DNA from: Polaribacter sp.
GTDB taxonomy: Bacteria > Bacteroidota > Bacteroidia > Flavobacteriales > Flavobacteriaceae
Assembly (NCBI RefSeq): GCF_024639685.1
Contig: NZ_JAHEHX010000018.1
Coordinates: 1-64,000 of the forward strand
Length of the DNA: 64,000 nt
Direction: 5' to 3'
Positions within the stretch are counted from its first letter, which is position 1, and every line of letters starts with the position of its first letter. The notes under the pieces are model-generated. The model saw only the letters and a program-made list of their open reading frames with translations. It ran no database searches and was not told the DNA's origin. Below are positions 17,010 through 25,165 of this stretch, piece by piece. The translations under genes were made by a program, and so were the position numbers.

Positions 17010-18396
17010 AATACATGTCACATCAGGGATTTTTTCTTCAGCATTTAAAGCTAAAAAAAACTCGACTTCAGGTAATTTTGACACATTTAGTCAAAAATCT
17101 GATTATCATGATATTGAATTAACAGGTGAAAAAAAATTTAATATTTCAGAAACAGAGGTTGTTTATGAAATAAAAGAATTTAATGACTTAGTTAATAGAC
17201 CAAAAATTATTGTTGAAAACACAGTAAATGTAGAAACAAAATATCCTACAAAAAAAAGAGTATTTCCAAACCCTCAAAATAAAGAATATAAAATACTAAC
17301 TATCCTTAATCCTGTTTTTGAAAATGTAAGTTTAGATGAAAAAAATCCATTATATATTTATGGATTTTTAAAAGGAGAGTGTTTGATATATAGAAAGGTT
17401 TGGAAACCAATTAAAACAACAACTAAAAAAAATAAAAAAGAATTAAAAACAACAATTAATAAAGTCACAAAAAGTGAAATTACTACTTTAGAAGAAAAGA
17501 CATGTTTTAATAATAGAAATAAACAAAAGAATTGTTTCAACAAAGGTATTCTTTCAGGTAATAAACCTTGCTTTGACTCAAGTTATGGCAAGCAGCACGG
17601 TTTAATGACCAAGCCTTGTTTTAGAAACACCTTATATCCAAGCAAAAAAGGTTGTTATTCGAACTCTATAGGTTACTTTTCTGGGCCACAAATTACTGGA
17701 TCACCAATGCCTTGTTATTCTGGATGTTTTGGGTTTGGATGTTTTAATTCTGGATGTTTCGGGTGTTTTGGAAATAGTTGTTTTAGTTCTGGATTGGCAA
17801 GACCTTGCTTTAACTCTCCTATATTAAGAGCACTATTTAATTTATTTGGATTACTAAGTCTTTTTATGATTTTAGCTTACTTAATTTGTAATTTAGGAGG
17901 GTCTGTTGTAAGTATTCCTAAAACTGAAGAAATTAAAGAAACAGATCAAACAAATATTATAGCTCCAGATTCCTTAATGGTTAATAAAGAAAAAATTATA
18001 AACCCTATTAAGGAATCAGAAATTATTGATATGGGAAGTACCGATCGAGTATTTTTATTTGTTGGTGATTTTGAAGACGAAGATGGAGATACAGTAAACT
18101 TATATTTTAATGATGAACCTATTGCTAGTAACTTGAGACTCCAAAACAATATTAAACAATTTGAACTTACAGATGTTATTCCAAAAAATATTAATACTCT
18201 TCGAGTAGAAGCGGTGTCAAATGGAACTTTCGGCTCACCTTGCACTACGTCCTTTTATGTTAGTAAAAATTGTTTTGGTGAACAGGAGTTCTTCGAAAAA
18301 AATGAAATTTATCTCTTTGCTGGAAAAGAGGAAAACAAACGTATTGGAGAAATATATTTTTATATAAATGAACTAGATTGTGTTTATGAAAAGTAG
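16999..18396 (+). CDS. Membrane protein with Cys-Phe-rich linker and extracytoplasmic beta domain
   Basis: 465 residues. Residues 1-130 form a soluble strand-rich domain. A Thr/Lys linker is followed (about 170-275) by an unusual stretch in which 'CF', 'PCF' or 'GCF' recurs more than ten times, separated by Gly/Ser/Asn (for example PCYSGCFGFGCFNSGCFGC). A single membrane helix (about 280-305) leads to an outside domain with 'FEDEDGDTVNLYFNDEPI' and 'LRVEAVSNGTFGSPCTTSFYV', a beta-sandwich module seen in other flavobacterial proteins. The cysteines could bind metal, be lipidated or crosslinked; none is shown. The two following proteins share the N-domain/Cys/TM/outer-domain order with fewer cysteines. 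Confidence 0.6.
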   Translation: MSYKIHVTSGIFSSAFKAKKNSTSGNFDTFSQKSDYHDIELTGEKKFNISETEVVYEIKEFNDLVNRPKIIVENTVNVETKYPTKKRVFPNPQNKEYKILTILNPVFENVSLDEKNPLYIYGFLKGECLIYRKVWKPIKTTTKKNKKELKTTINKVTKSEITTLEEKTCFNNRNKQKNCFNKGILSGNKPCFDSSYGKQHGLMTKPCFRNTLYPSKKGCYSNSIGYFSGPQITGSPMPCYSGCFGFGCFNSGCFGCFGNSCFSSGLARPCFNSPILRALFNLFGLLSLFMILAYLICNLGGSVVSIPKTEEIKETDQTNIIAPDSLMVNKEKIINPIKESEIIDMGSTDRVFLFVGDFEDEDGDTVNLYFNDEPIASNLRLQNNIKQFELTDVIPKNINTLRVEAVSNGTFGSPCTTSFYVSKNCFGEQEFFEKNEIYLFAGKEENKRIGEIYFYINELDCVYEK

Positions 18397-18401
18397 AAAA
18401 G

Positions 18402-19535
18402 ATGAATTATAAATACGCAGAGGTAAATATTGAAGATATAAATTCATGGGACGATATAATTGTAAGTAGCGGAATTCATGTAATAAATAATGTTGTTAGT
18501 ATTTCAGCTAATGAATATTCAACTTTGGCTGAAAAATCTTTAGAGGAATCTGGAGAAGATAAAGTATTAAATCTAAATTTTATACCAGATTCAAGTATTA
18601 ATGGGAAGTATAAGTTAGTCCATTATTTTGCAATTTCAGAAGATGGGAAATCGAATGAAATATATCTAAAATTAATAAAACAAGAAAAAGTAAAAGATTT
18701 TTCTAAAAACAACTTAGAAGATGAAACTAATATTAACCAAGGATATAATTCAAAATTCGCCCAAAGATCACCATTTAACAGACAAACAGGTTGTATGAGG
18801 AACCCTTTGCTTTCTGGGTGTTGGAGTCTAATGTCATTACTTGGAATTTTAATATTTATAGGAGTTCTATTGTCAATTTTCAATAACGATTTTAACTGGA
18901 TTAATAATATTACTGGTAATTGTCAAAACTGTATAGAAAATGTAAATACGTTATGGAATGATGAAAGTAAAGCAATAAAACAAGATAGTTTGATATCATC
19001 AAAAAGAACACCAATTACTTATTTAGATTCTTTAAATTTAAAGCAATCGGAATTTATTGATATTAGTTTATTGTGGTTTTCAAGGAATGATTTGGATTTA
19101 ATTATGGTTGGGCCTGATGGAGAATTATTATGGAAAAATAATACTGATACAGGTTATGGAACCATGGATATTTCAATGAATGACTCTAAACTAGATTCTC
19201 TTAGAAATTACAGTAAGGGTATTTCTTTAGAGAACTCCAAAAAAACTGCCTACGAGCATTTATTCCTAGAAAAAAATACTTCTTTAAAACCTGGAACGTA
19301 TTCACTTTATGTTTTGAATTCAGACAAAAGAGAAAATTGTAATCTAAAAGATCAATATATTATAAGATATATTGAAAATAATAATATTAAACATTACAAA
19401 GGTGAGATTAGTAATTCCTTAAATAATAGGTGCCTAAATGAGCAGTTTTTCAAACAGGTATACTCCAGGAAAAGTTTAGAAAAGAACCTTAAAGATGATG
19501 TTGCTCATTTTATTTTAGATATTAAAATTAACTAA
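18402..19535 (+). CDS. Membrane protein with DUF2135-like extracytoplasmic domain
   Basis: 377 residues. An N-terminal soluble domain (1-100, MNYKYAEVNIEDINSWDDII) is followed by a short Cys linker (RQTGCMRNPLLSGCWSL), a membrane helix (about 145-165) and an outer domain. The outer domain contains 'ISLLWFSRNDLDLIMVGPDGELLW', 'GYGTMDISMND' and 'LKPGTYSLYV'. The pattern 'W....DlDL.v.gPdGe.i...n...g.g.ld...n' and 'pGtY.v.v' matches DUF2135/YfaP-type beta-sandwich domains, which pair with VWA and surface proteins. The role is probably structural or ligand-binding at the cell surface. The stop codon overlaps the start of the next gene. Confidence 0.6.
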   Translation: MNYKYAEVNIEDINSWDDIIVSSGIHVINNVVSISANEYSTLAEKSLEESGEDKVLNLNFIPDSSINGKYKLVHYFAISEDGKSNEIYLKLIKQEKVKDFSKNNLEDETNINQGYNSKFAQRSPFNRQTGCMRNPLLSGCWSLMSLLGILIFIGVLLSIFNNDFNWINNITGNCQNCIENVNTLWNDESKAIKQDSLISSKRTPITYLDSLNLKQSEFIDISLLWFSRNDLDLIMVGPDGELLWKNNTDTGYGTMDISMNDSKLDSLRNYSKGISLENSKKTAYEHLFLEKNTSLKPGTYSLYVLNSDKRENCNLKDQYIIRYIENNNIKHYKGEISNSLNNRCLNEQFFKQVYSRKSLEKNLKDDVAHFILDIKIN

Positions 19536-21280
19536 TGAAAGTTGAAAAGTTAATATATGGTAATGTTTCTGGTTGGTTCAAAAATGAATCAAGTAAAATC
19601 ATAGGAAATAACATATCATCTTATACACCTAAGTTTGAAAATATAATACTTCATAGTTTTAAAACTAAAGAAATTAAAGACAAACCACTATCTCTTTTTA
19701 AAACCGGTAAGTATGTGTGGTTAGAAGAACAAGAAGTTTTATTGAAAACCGGGGAAGAGCAATATAAAATTAAATTTAAAGAATGTGTTCTAAATAAATT
19801 CAAAATTAAAGAATCAATAACAGATGTTAACGGTCACCAATACACAAAATATGAGGCGGTATTGTTTGCTATAATTGGTTATAATACTATTCAAAAAACA
19901 ATAACCAAAAAAACTACTAAAAAAGAAATATCTAAAAATATTATTGATGCTAAAACAACAAATAATAAAATTGTTGACTCTAAAATTATTGAAGAAACAA
20001 ATCAAAAATCAGGATGTTTTTCAAATTTTAAACCTTCATCTGTTGAAAGTAATAGGCAATCAAATTATGGGTTTTATGGGAATCGTTTGTATAAAAATAA
20101 AAGAGAGCATTTAAATCAAATTTTTAAAGTTAATAAAGATTTTTTTAGCTCAAATGCTAGAAGTAATGGAGTTAAATTCAAATCTAAATTTAATAACCAA
20201 AAACAAAAATATTTTCAAAAAACAATAATGAAAAAAGATCCATTGAGATCAATTGGAAGTTCGTTTTTTAATATATTAAAATTTTTGGCTGCATTAATAT
20301 TGATTCCAACATTGATGTATTTATTAGTGGGTGAAATCAACGGTATATTTATTGTTTTTCTTGTGCTTTTTGTATTTACTCTTTATTTTTCTTTTTTTAA
20401 TAAAATATTTAGAGTAAGTTTTATTGGTATAATACTGCGATTCTTAATAAATATTATTACAATTTTAGCCCTATTTGGGATTATTAGTAATATATTGAAA
20501 TATAAAAATAATGATGATTATGACTATGAGAGAGATGATAAGAATGAAACAGAATTTATAGAAGTTGAAAAAGATTCACTACAAAATGCTGATAAACTTT
20601 TTATAAATCAACATAGATGGGTAGATTTTAAAGGAAATAAGTTTGATGAAAAATTTATTTCTAGCTTAAAACAATACAGAGAATCTAATCAGTTTTTAAA
20701 TAATCTTAGTATTAGAGAAGATTATTATTTTTGGAGTAATTTATATAAGAAAGCATCTGATTTTGAAAAAACAAAAATGGATTCTATTAGAAAAATGTTT
20801 ATTAAATTAAAACCATATAATGAAGTTAAGACTATGACTTCTATAGATCAATTAAACGCGATTTTAACGTCTATTCAAGCAATTCCTTATTATTTAGTTC
20901 ATGAAGGTAGTTGTCAACAATCAGCCTATCTGAGCGATTTCTCTAAACAATATCATCAACAAAATGAACCTTGTAAACCTAATACTAAATATGGCCTTTC
21001 TATGCCCTCTGAGTTTATGGCCAATTTTAAAGGGGATTGTGACACTAGAGCATTGTTTCTATACAGCATATTGAAAGAGCGAGGATTAGATGTGGCAGTT
21101 TTAGTTAGCGAACAATATGGACATGCTATTTTAGGTATTAATATTCCGGGTAGAGGAAAATATGTAACAAAAAATGGAAAAAAATATTTAACTTTTGAAA
21201 CTACTTCTAAAGGTTGGAAAATTGGACAATTACCACCAAATTGTTCTAATACAAGATATTGGAAAGTAGCTTTAAATTAA
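19535..21280 (+). CDS. Membrane-anchored transglutaminase-like protein
   Basis: 581 residues. N-terminal soluble domain (1-130), basic linker with 'SGCFSNF', two to three membrane helices (about 245-320), then an outer domain. There 'FKGDCDTRALFLYSIL' holds the probable nucleophile Cys502, 'QYGHAILGINIPG' the His530, and 'YLTFETTSKGW' a late acidic residue, the order of the transglutaminase/cysteine-protease-like fold. Such domains cleave peptides or crosslink/deamidate proteins. Facing outward, it could act on cell wall, the partner proteins or an invader. The start overlaps the previous stop by one base. It is the only clear enzyme among the operon's outer domains, so it is a candidate effector. 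Confidence 0.75.
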   Translation: MKVEKLIYGNVSGWFKNESSKIIGNNISSYTPKFENIILHSFKTKEIKDKPLSLFKTGKYVWLEEQEVLLKTGEEQYKIKFKECVLNKFKIKESITDVNGHQYTKYEAVLFAIIGYNTIQKTITKKTTKKEISKNIIDAKTTNNKIVDSKIIEETNQKSGCFSNFKPSSVESNRQSNYGFYGNRLYKNKREHLNQIFKVNKDFFSSNARSNGVKFKSKFNNQKQKYFQKTIMKKDPLRSIGSSFFNILKFLAALILIPTLMYLLVGEINGIFIVFLVLFVFTLYFSFFNKIFRVSFIGIILRFLINIITILALFGIISNILKYKNNDDYDYERDDKNETEFIEVEKDSLQNADKLFINQHRWVDFKGNKFDEKFISSLKQYRESNQFLNNLSIREDYYFWSNLYKKASDFEKTKMDSIRKMFIKLKPYNEVKTMTSIDQLNAILTSIQAIPYYLVHEGSCQQSAYLSDFSKQYHQQNEPCKPNTKYGLSMPSEFMANFKGDCDTRALFLYSILKERGLDVAVLVSEQYGHAILGINIPGRGKYVTKNGKKYLTFETTSKGWKIGQLPPNCSNTRYWKVALN

Positions 21281-21290
21281 ACTAAACTTT

Positions 21291-21803
21291 ATGGATCAAT
21301 TATTATTAAAAAATCTTTTATTACTCGTTATACTATTAACTGTTGGAATTATATTCAGCTTTATTGCTATAAAACTAATTATCCAAATTTTTAAACGGGG
21401 TTTAGATATAGGTGAAGCTTTAAATAACCCAGCTATTGTTGTTTTATTTAGTGCCTCTATTCTTTGCATGGGTATTTTATTTTCAAGTTTGCATGATCCA
21501 TTATATGAAATTTACAGAATTTTAGAACAATCAGAAGACGTAGTATGGCAGTCTATTAAGTACACTTTGATATTTCTAGGTGTAGCCTTTATTGTCTGGT
21601 TATTAGTAATAGGTTCTGCTATTTCAATCGTTTCAATTAGTACCAAAAGTATAAAGGAGATAGATGAAATTAATGCTGGAAATTGGAAAATTGGTTTATT
21701 TTTAGCAGCAATAATTATAACTTTAACATTACTAACAGCATCACCTTTAGCTAGTATTATGGAATCTATAATTCCTTACCCTAAATTGCCAGATTTATTT
21801 TAA
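21291..21803 (+). CDS. DUF350-like small membrane protein
   Basis: 170 residues with four to five helices. The two halves each contain a 'EaLNNPAIVVLFSASILCMGI' or 'EIDEINAGNWKIGLFLAAIIIT' type motif, which fits the duplicated 'E...gN.A.a...ag..i' helix pair of DUF350 (UPF0719). These inner-membrane proteins of unknown mechanism often sit in operons with PspA, band-7, transglutaminase-like or DUF4178 proteins, linked to membrane stress or defence. The gene follows the transglutaminase by ten bases. Family call is by eye. Confidence 0.55.
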   Translation: MDQLLLKNLLLLVILLTVGIIFSFIAIKLIIQIFKRGLDIGEALNNPAIVVLFSASILCMGILFSSLHDPLYEIYRILEQSEDVVWQSIKYTLIFLGVAFIVWLLVIGSAISIVSISTKSIKEIDEINAGNWKIGLFLAAIIITLTLLTASPLASIMESIIPYPKLPDLF

Positions 21804-21816
21804 AATATTTATTTTT

Positions 21817-22308
21817 TTGAATACACAGCACCCATTAATTTACTCTTACAAAAAATTATTAGAAGAAGGTAAAGATTTAAATTATAATAGAAAATATAAG
21901 CGTAGAATTAAATTAATAACACTGCAGATAATCTATCAAAAATACTTTAAGGATCTTTCCTTTTTAATTAATGAAAAGATTATAGTTTCAAATGAAGATA
22001 AAGATATTATCATTTTTCTTTTAAGAGTTTATTTTAAAGTATGGATTGAAATAGAGGATATAAAAATTATTATCTACAAAAAATTTCCTGAAAAATTCAA
22101 AATTATAAAAGAAGTTAATAAATACAACCATTTTTTTACACCAAGAGCATTTTTGGTCGGAGAAGTATTATTTTACAGAAATTCTGTTTATGGAACTTGC
22201 AATTTTTTAAATGGTATACCATTGGCAGAGTCTCTAGAACCAGTTGAGGGCACTTCTATTATAGCAACAACTCAGATAAATTACGAGTATATTAACCCGA
22301 TTTACTAA
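21817..22308 (+). CDS. Unrecognised 163-residue protein, last gene of the ATPase operon
   Basis: Starts from TTG 13 bases after the DUF350-like gene. Soluble and helical for the first 110 residues (SYKKLLEEGKDLNYNRKYKRR, IYQKYFKDLSFLINEK), with a beta-rich end (AFLVGEVLFYRNSVYGTCNFLNGIP). Not recognised. It is probably cytoplasmic and co-expressed with the operon. Transcription stops before the convergent gene that ends at 22407; the 98-base gap holds only a weak hairpin (CTTTATTTGTAAAG). Confidence 0.55.
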   Translation: MNTQHPLIYSYKKLLEEGKDLNYNRKYKRRIKLITLQIIYQKYFKDLSFLINEKIIVSNEDKDIIIFLLRVYFKVWIEIEDIKIIIYKKFPEKFKIIKEVNKYNHFFTPRAFLVGEVLFYRNSVYGTCNFLNGIPLAESLEPVEGTSIIATTQINYEYINPIY

Positions 22309-22406
22309 CAGACAGAACTGCTTAATAGAAGATATAATCTTTATTTGTAAAGAATAATCGTTGAACTGTTAAGTTTCTTTGATATGATTATTTCTTTTTA
22401 TTTAAT

Positions 22407-23228
22407 TTATTTTTTTTTATCCAAGTTGGAGGTTTCGATAATCACACCCTTAAATCTTGATTTAATTTCATTTTGGATAACGTTGTCATAGGAGCTTAGG
22501 CTCATTTCCTCCAAATCCATCACCACTTCTTTTTTATTTTTTAAAATAAATTTTATGGACTCCAAAGACTTTAAAGACTTACCAATTTCAAATTGAAGTT
22601 CTACCTTTTTTACGTTTTCGTTTTTTATGGAATTGAACTCATCAATTTCATTTGATGAGTTTTCATTAGTAAAACACATAGAGTTAAAAAATTCAATTTT
22701 GTCTTCATCGATCTTAATATAGTCTTTTCTATTATTAATTAAATCCTTTATATACATATATACTGTGAATATAACCCCAATAAAACAGAAAGTTAAGGTT
22801 ATGGTTAAAACTATTTCAAGAGTATTCAAAAACCAGCCTTCTTCAGTCTCTTGTTGAGAAATTTCCAATTGAGGGATTAGTGTTTCGCTGTAAAAAAATA
22901 ATGCTAAGGCAAAGACTAGAATTAAAAATTGAATTAAATATTTTAAATTGAAATGTTTTATCAATATTGTTGTTTGATTTTTCTTGTAAATGTCTATAAT
23001 ACCACCAAATCCGAAACCACAAAGAAATAAAACAAATGAAAATGCACATAAAATTTTAAAAGGATGAAAAAAAGGTGTAGAATTGTATATAGTTATATCA
23101 TCTCCTGTTACAGCATACCAAATTAAACACAACATTACAAAAGTAAACCCCAATAATGCTAATAGTGCATAGAAACATTTTTTTAGTGTTATTTTTTGCG
23201 CTGTGGTGTATTTTAAAGAACCGTTCAT
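22407..23228 (-). CDS. Membrane protein with cytoplasmic PH-like tail
   Basis: 273 residues with four helices (about 12-35, 50-75, 88-110, 130-160), then 'RKDYIKIDEDKIEFFNSM' leading into a strand-rich tail of about 100 residues (KKVELQFEIGKSLKSLESIKFILKNKKEVVMDLEEM). The 'R.DY.KI....i.f' entry into a beta domain after membrane helices is shared with the gene at 24532-25161 and looks like a bacterial PH-type or YdbS-like module. Fourth in a four-gene run led by the glutamate synthase-family gene. Function unknown. Confidence 0.55.
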   Translation of the reverse strand: MNGSLKYTTAQKITLKKCFYALLALLGFTFVMLCLIWYAVTGDDITIYNSTPFFHPFKILCAFSFVLFLCGFGFGGIIDIYKKNQTTILIKHFNLKYLIQFLILVFALALFFYSETLIPQLEISQQETEEGWFLNTLEIVLTITLTFCFIGVIFTVYMYIKDLINNRKDYIKIDEDKIEFFNSMCFTNENSSNEIDEFNSIKNENVKKVELQFEIGKSLKSLESIKFILKNKKEVVMDLEEMSLSSYDNVIQNEIKSRFKGVIIETSNLDKKK

Positions 23229-23242
23229 TTTACTAATATACT

Positions 23243-24526
23243 TTACAAATTATTATAAAATTTTCTACTCTGAACAAAAACTTCCCAAACTGCTAAACCA
23301 CTATCAGAAGGAATTGACTGGTTATAATAGAATTTTTCTCCAAACTTTTCAATGTAATAAGTTTGATACTTTTCAACAGAATACCCTTCAGGTAATTTTA
23401 CCCGATCTTTAGATGCAGCGAATTGTTGAAGAAATGCGGCTTTTTCAGTCTCTACTCTCGGGTCATTATTGTATATGGCTGATAGTGTAATTTGCATTGT
23501 AGAAAAATAGAACTGGATTAAAGTCTTTCTTTCATATGGATTAGCTTGGTTATATATTAGTTTATTAAAGTTTTCCTTATTAACTACTAAATAATTTAAT
23601 TCGTTTATTCCTGCAGATCGAAATCTAACATCATTTTCACTTAATTTAATAGCAGTTCTAATATATAGATTGGCATCATTAATCTGTGATCCATAAGAAA
23701 CTAGATCGGTCCAAAATCCTGAATTATTAGTTACATATAAAATTCCAAAATCTATAATACTAGTATTAATGTTTAGCTTTTTAATATTAGTAATTAAGTC
23801 TTCTTTGTTGGACTTTAAAATTGTTTTAAAAAGCAAAAATACTTCATCATTTATATCTTGCCTAGTTTCAAAATAATTTTTAACAAAATTCTTTCCTTTA
23901 TTATTTCTCATTACTTCAATAAAGTCTGAAAGAACATCTATTTTATAAGTTTTAACAATTTCAAAATATTTATTAAAAGAATCCTCTGATTTGTTTAAAT
24001 CGCCACCGTTTCTAAAAAGATAAGCATTTACCAAATAATCTTTTGGGGTTTTCGGGTTTTTAATAGGGTTAGAAGTCTTAATAAGCTCTGATAGGTTATC
24101 AAATTCTGTATCAAGCTTTTCATCTATATTAGTAATTTTATCATCTACTACTTCAATTTGATCACTAATATTGTCTAATTTTTCATCAATAATACTTAAA
24201 CTGTTTTGTAGATTAGAAACAAACTCTAAATTATCACCCATAAAACCATTGTCCGTATCTTTATTAAGCTGACCAAAAACTCCGAAAATGATAGCGAAAA
24301 ATAGCGATGTTAATGATACTGATTTTAAAAGTTCCTTTTTTGATTTTGGTAATAAAATCAATAAAACAATAGAAACTATGAGTACTAATATTGAAAAGTA
24401 CAGTAAATAGGTTAGTATTGGCCCAAGTGGTGATAATACATCTCCGACAAAGCCTCCGACTGTCCCCAAAATACCAGCAAATTTAGCTGCAGGTTGTAGA
24501 AGTTGCTTAAAGTTTTTTGTTTCCAT
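23243..24526 (-). CDS. Membrane-anchored coiled-coil protein
   Basis: 427 residues. Two hydrophobic segments (about 12-50 with Gly/Pro, and 72-90) precede a regular coiled coil (about 100-145: IIDEKLDNISDQIEVVDDKI). A helical C-terminal domain follows with TPR-like character (DYLVNAYLFRNGGDLNKSEDSFNKYFEI). No catalytic motif. It sits between two proteins sharing a membrane-plus-PH-like design, with gaps of 5 and 14 bases, so the three probably form one membrane complex. Not recognised. Confidence 0.55.
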   Translation of the reverse strand: METKNFKQLLQPAAKFAGILGTVGGFVGDVLSPLGPILTYLLYFSILVLIVSIVLLILLPKSKKELLKSVSLTSLFFAIIFGVFGQLNKDTDNGFMGDNLEFVSNLQNSLSIIDEKLDNISDQIEVVDDKITNIDEKLDTEFDNLSELIKTSNPIKNPKTPKDYLVNAYLFRNGGDLNKSEDSFNKYFEIVKTYKIDVLSDFIEVMRNNKGKNFVKNYFETRQDINDEVFLLFKTILKSNKEDLITNIKKLNINTSIIDFGILYVTNNSGFWTDLVSYGSQINDANLYIRTAIKLSENDVRFRSAGINELNYLVVNKENFNKLIYNQANPYERKTLIQFYFSTMQITLSAIYNNDPRVETEKAAFLQQFAASKDRVKLPEGYSVEKYQTYYIEKFGEKFYYNQSIPSDSGLAVWEVFVQSRKFYNNL

Positions 24527-24531
24527 TATTT

Positions 24532-25161
24532 TTATTTTTTCTTTTGTTTTATTATGTCGTCTAATTCAGAGATTAAGTTCAATCGATCTCTGACATTAAA
24601 ATTCATTCTTTTAAGTGGAATGAAGTGCGTTGTTTTGTCTTTTAAATTCAGGAGCACTCCATTATTTTCTGACTCGCAAGACTCAATATCAGAAAGATTA
24701 AACTCTTCACTTACTCTGTTGTCTTTATAGGACAATACACCATTATTTATTTTTACATAATCTCTACTATCTCTAATTAGTTTGTACAAGAAAATTAGGG
24801 TCGGGACCAAACTCAAAATAATCAAATAGCTCAACCCATAATAGTATTCCAATTCAGACAAGTCTTCTTTTTTTTCAATATAATCGTAAAGGTAATAGGC
24901 AACTCCAATAAATACCACTATTCCCAACAATTTGGGCCATTCTTTTGGATTATAAATCACCACCTCATTAGATTCATTTTTTGCAGAGCCCAAAAGATGA
25001 AGAAAGATAATGCTTGCCAATACTTCAATCACACCGGTTAAGGTCAGTCTCCAAAATCCAAAAATGGTCCATATTTCGTATACGAGATAAACAAATCCAA
25101 TTCCTGTAAAAATTAAAAGAACGGAAAGTATAATAGTGGTTGTGCTGTTAAGTTTTTTCAT
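24532..25161 (-). CDS. Membrane protein with cytoplasmic PH-like tail, shorter paralogue
   Basis: 209 residues with four helices (about 8-30, 40-55, 70-90, 105-125), then 'SRDYVKINNGVLSYKDNRVSEEFNLSDIES' and a strand-rich tail ending in a charged helix. It has the same architecture as the 273-residue protein two genes downstream, including the 'R.DYvKI' junction. The start lies four bases after the glutamate synthase-family gene, so translation is likely coupled. Function unknown. Confidence 0.55.
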   Translation of the reverse strand: MKKLNSTTTIILSVLLIFTGIGFVYLVYEIWTIFGFWRLTLTGVIEVLASIIFLHLLGSAKNESNEVVIYNPKEWPKLLGIVVFIGVAYYLYDYIEKKEDLSELEYYYGLSYLIILSLVPTLIFLYKLIRDSRDYVKINNGVLSYKDNRVSEEFNLSDIESCESENNGVLLNLKDKTTHFIPLKRMNFNVRDRLNLISELDDIIKQKKK

Positions 25162-25165
25162 CAGT

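Noticed and set aside
9658-22308. Prophage or conjugative element
   Set aside because: No capsid, terminase, tail, relaxase or type IV secretion genes; membrane and signalling domains dominate.
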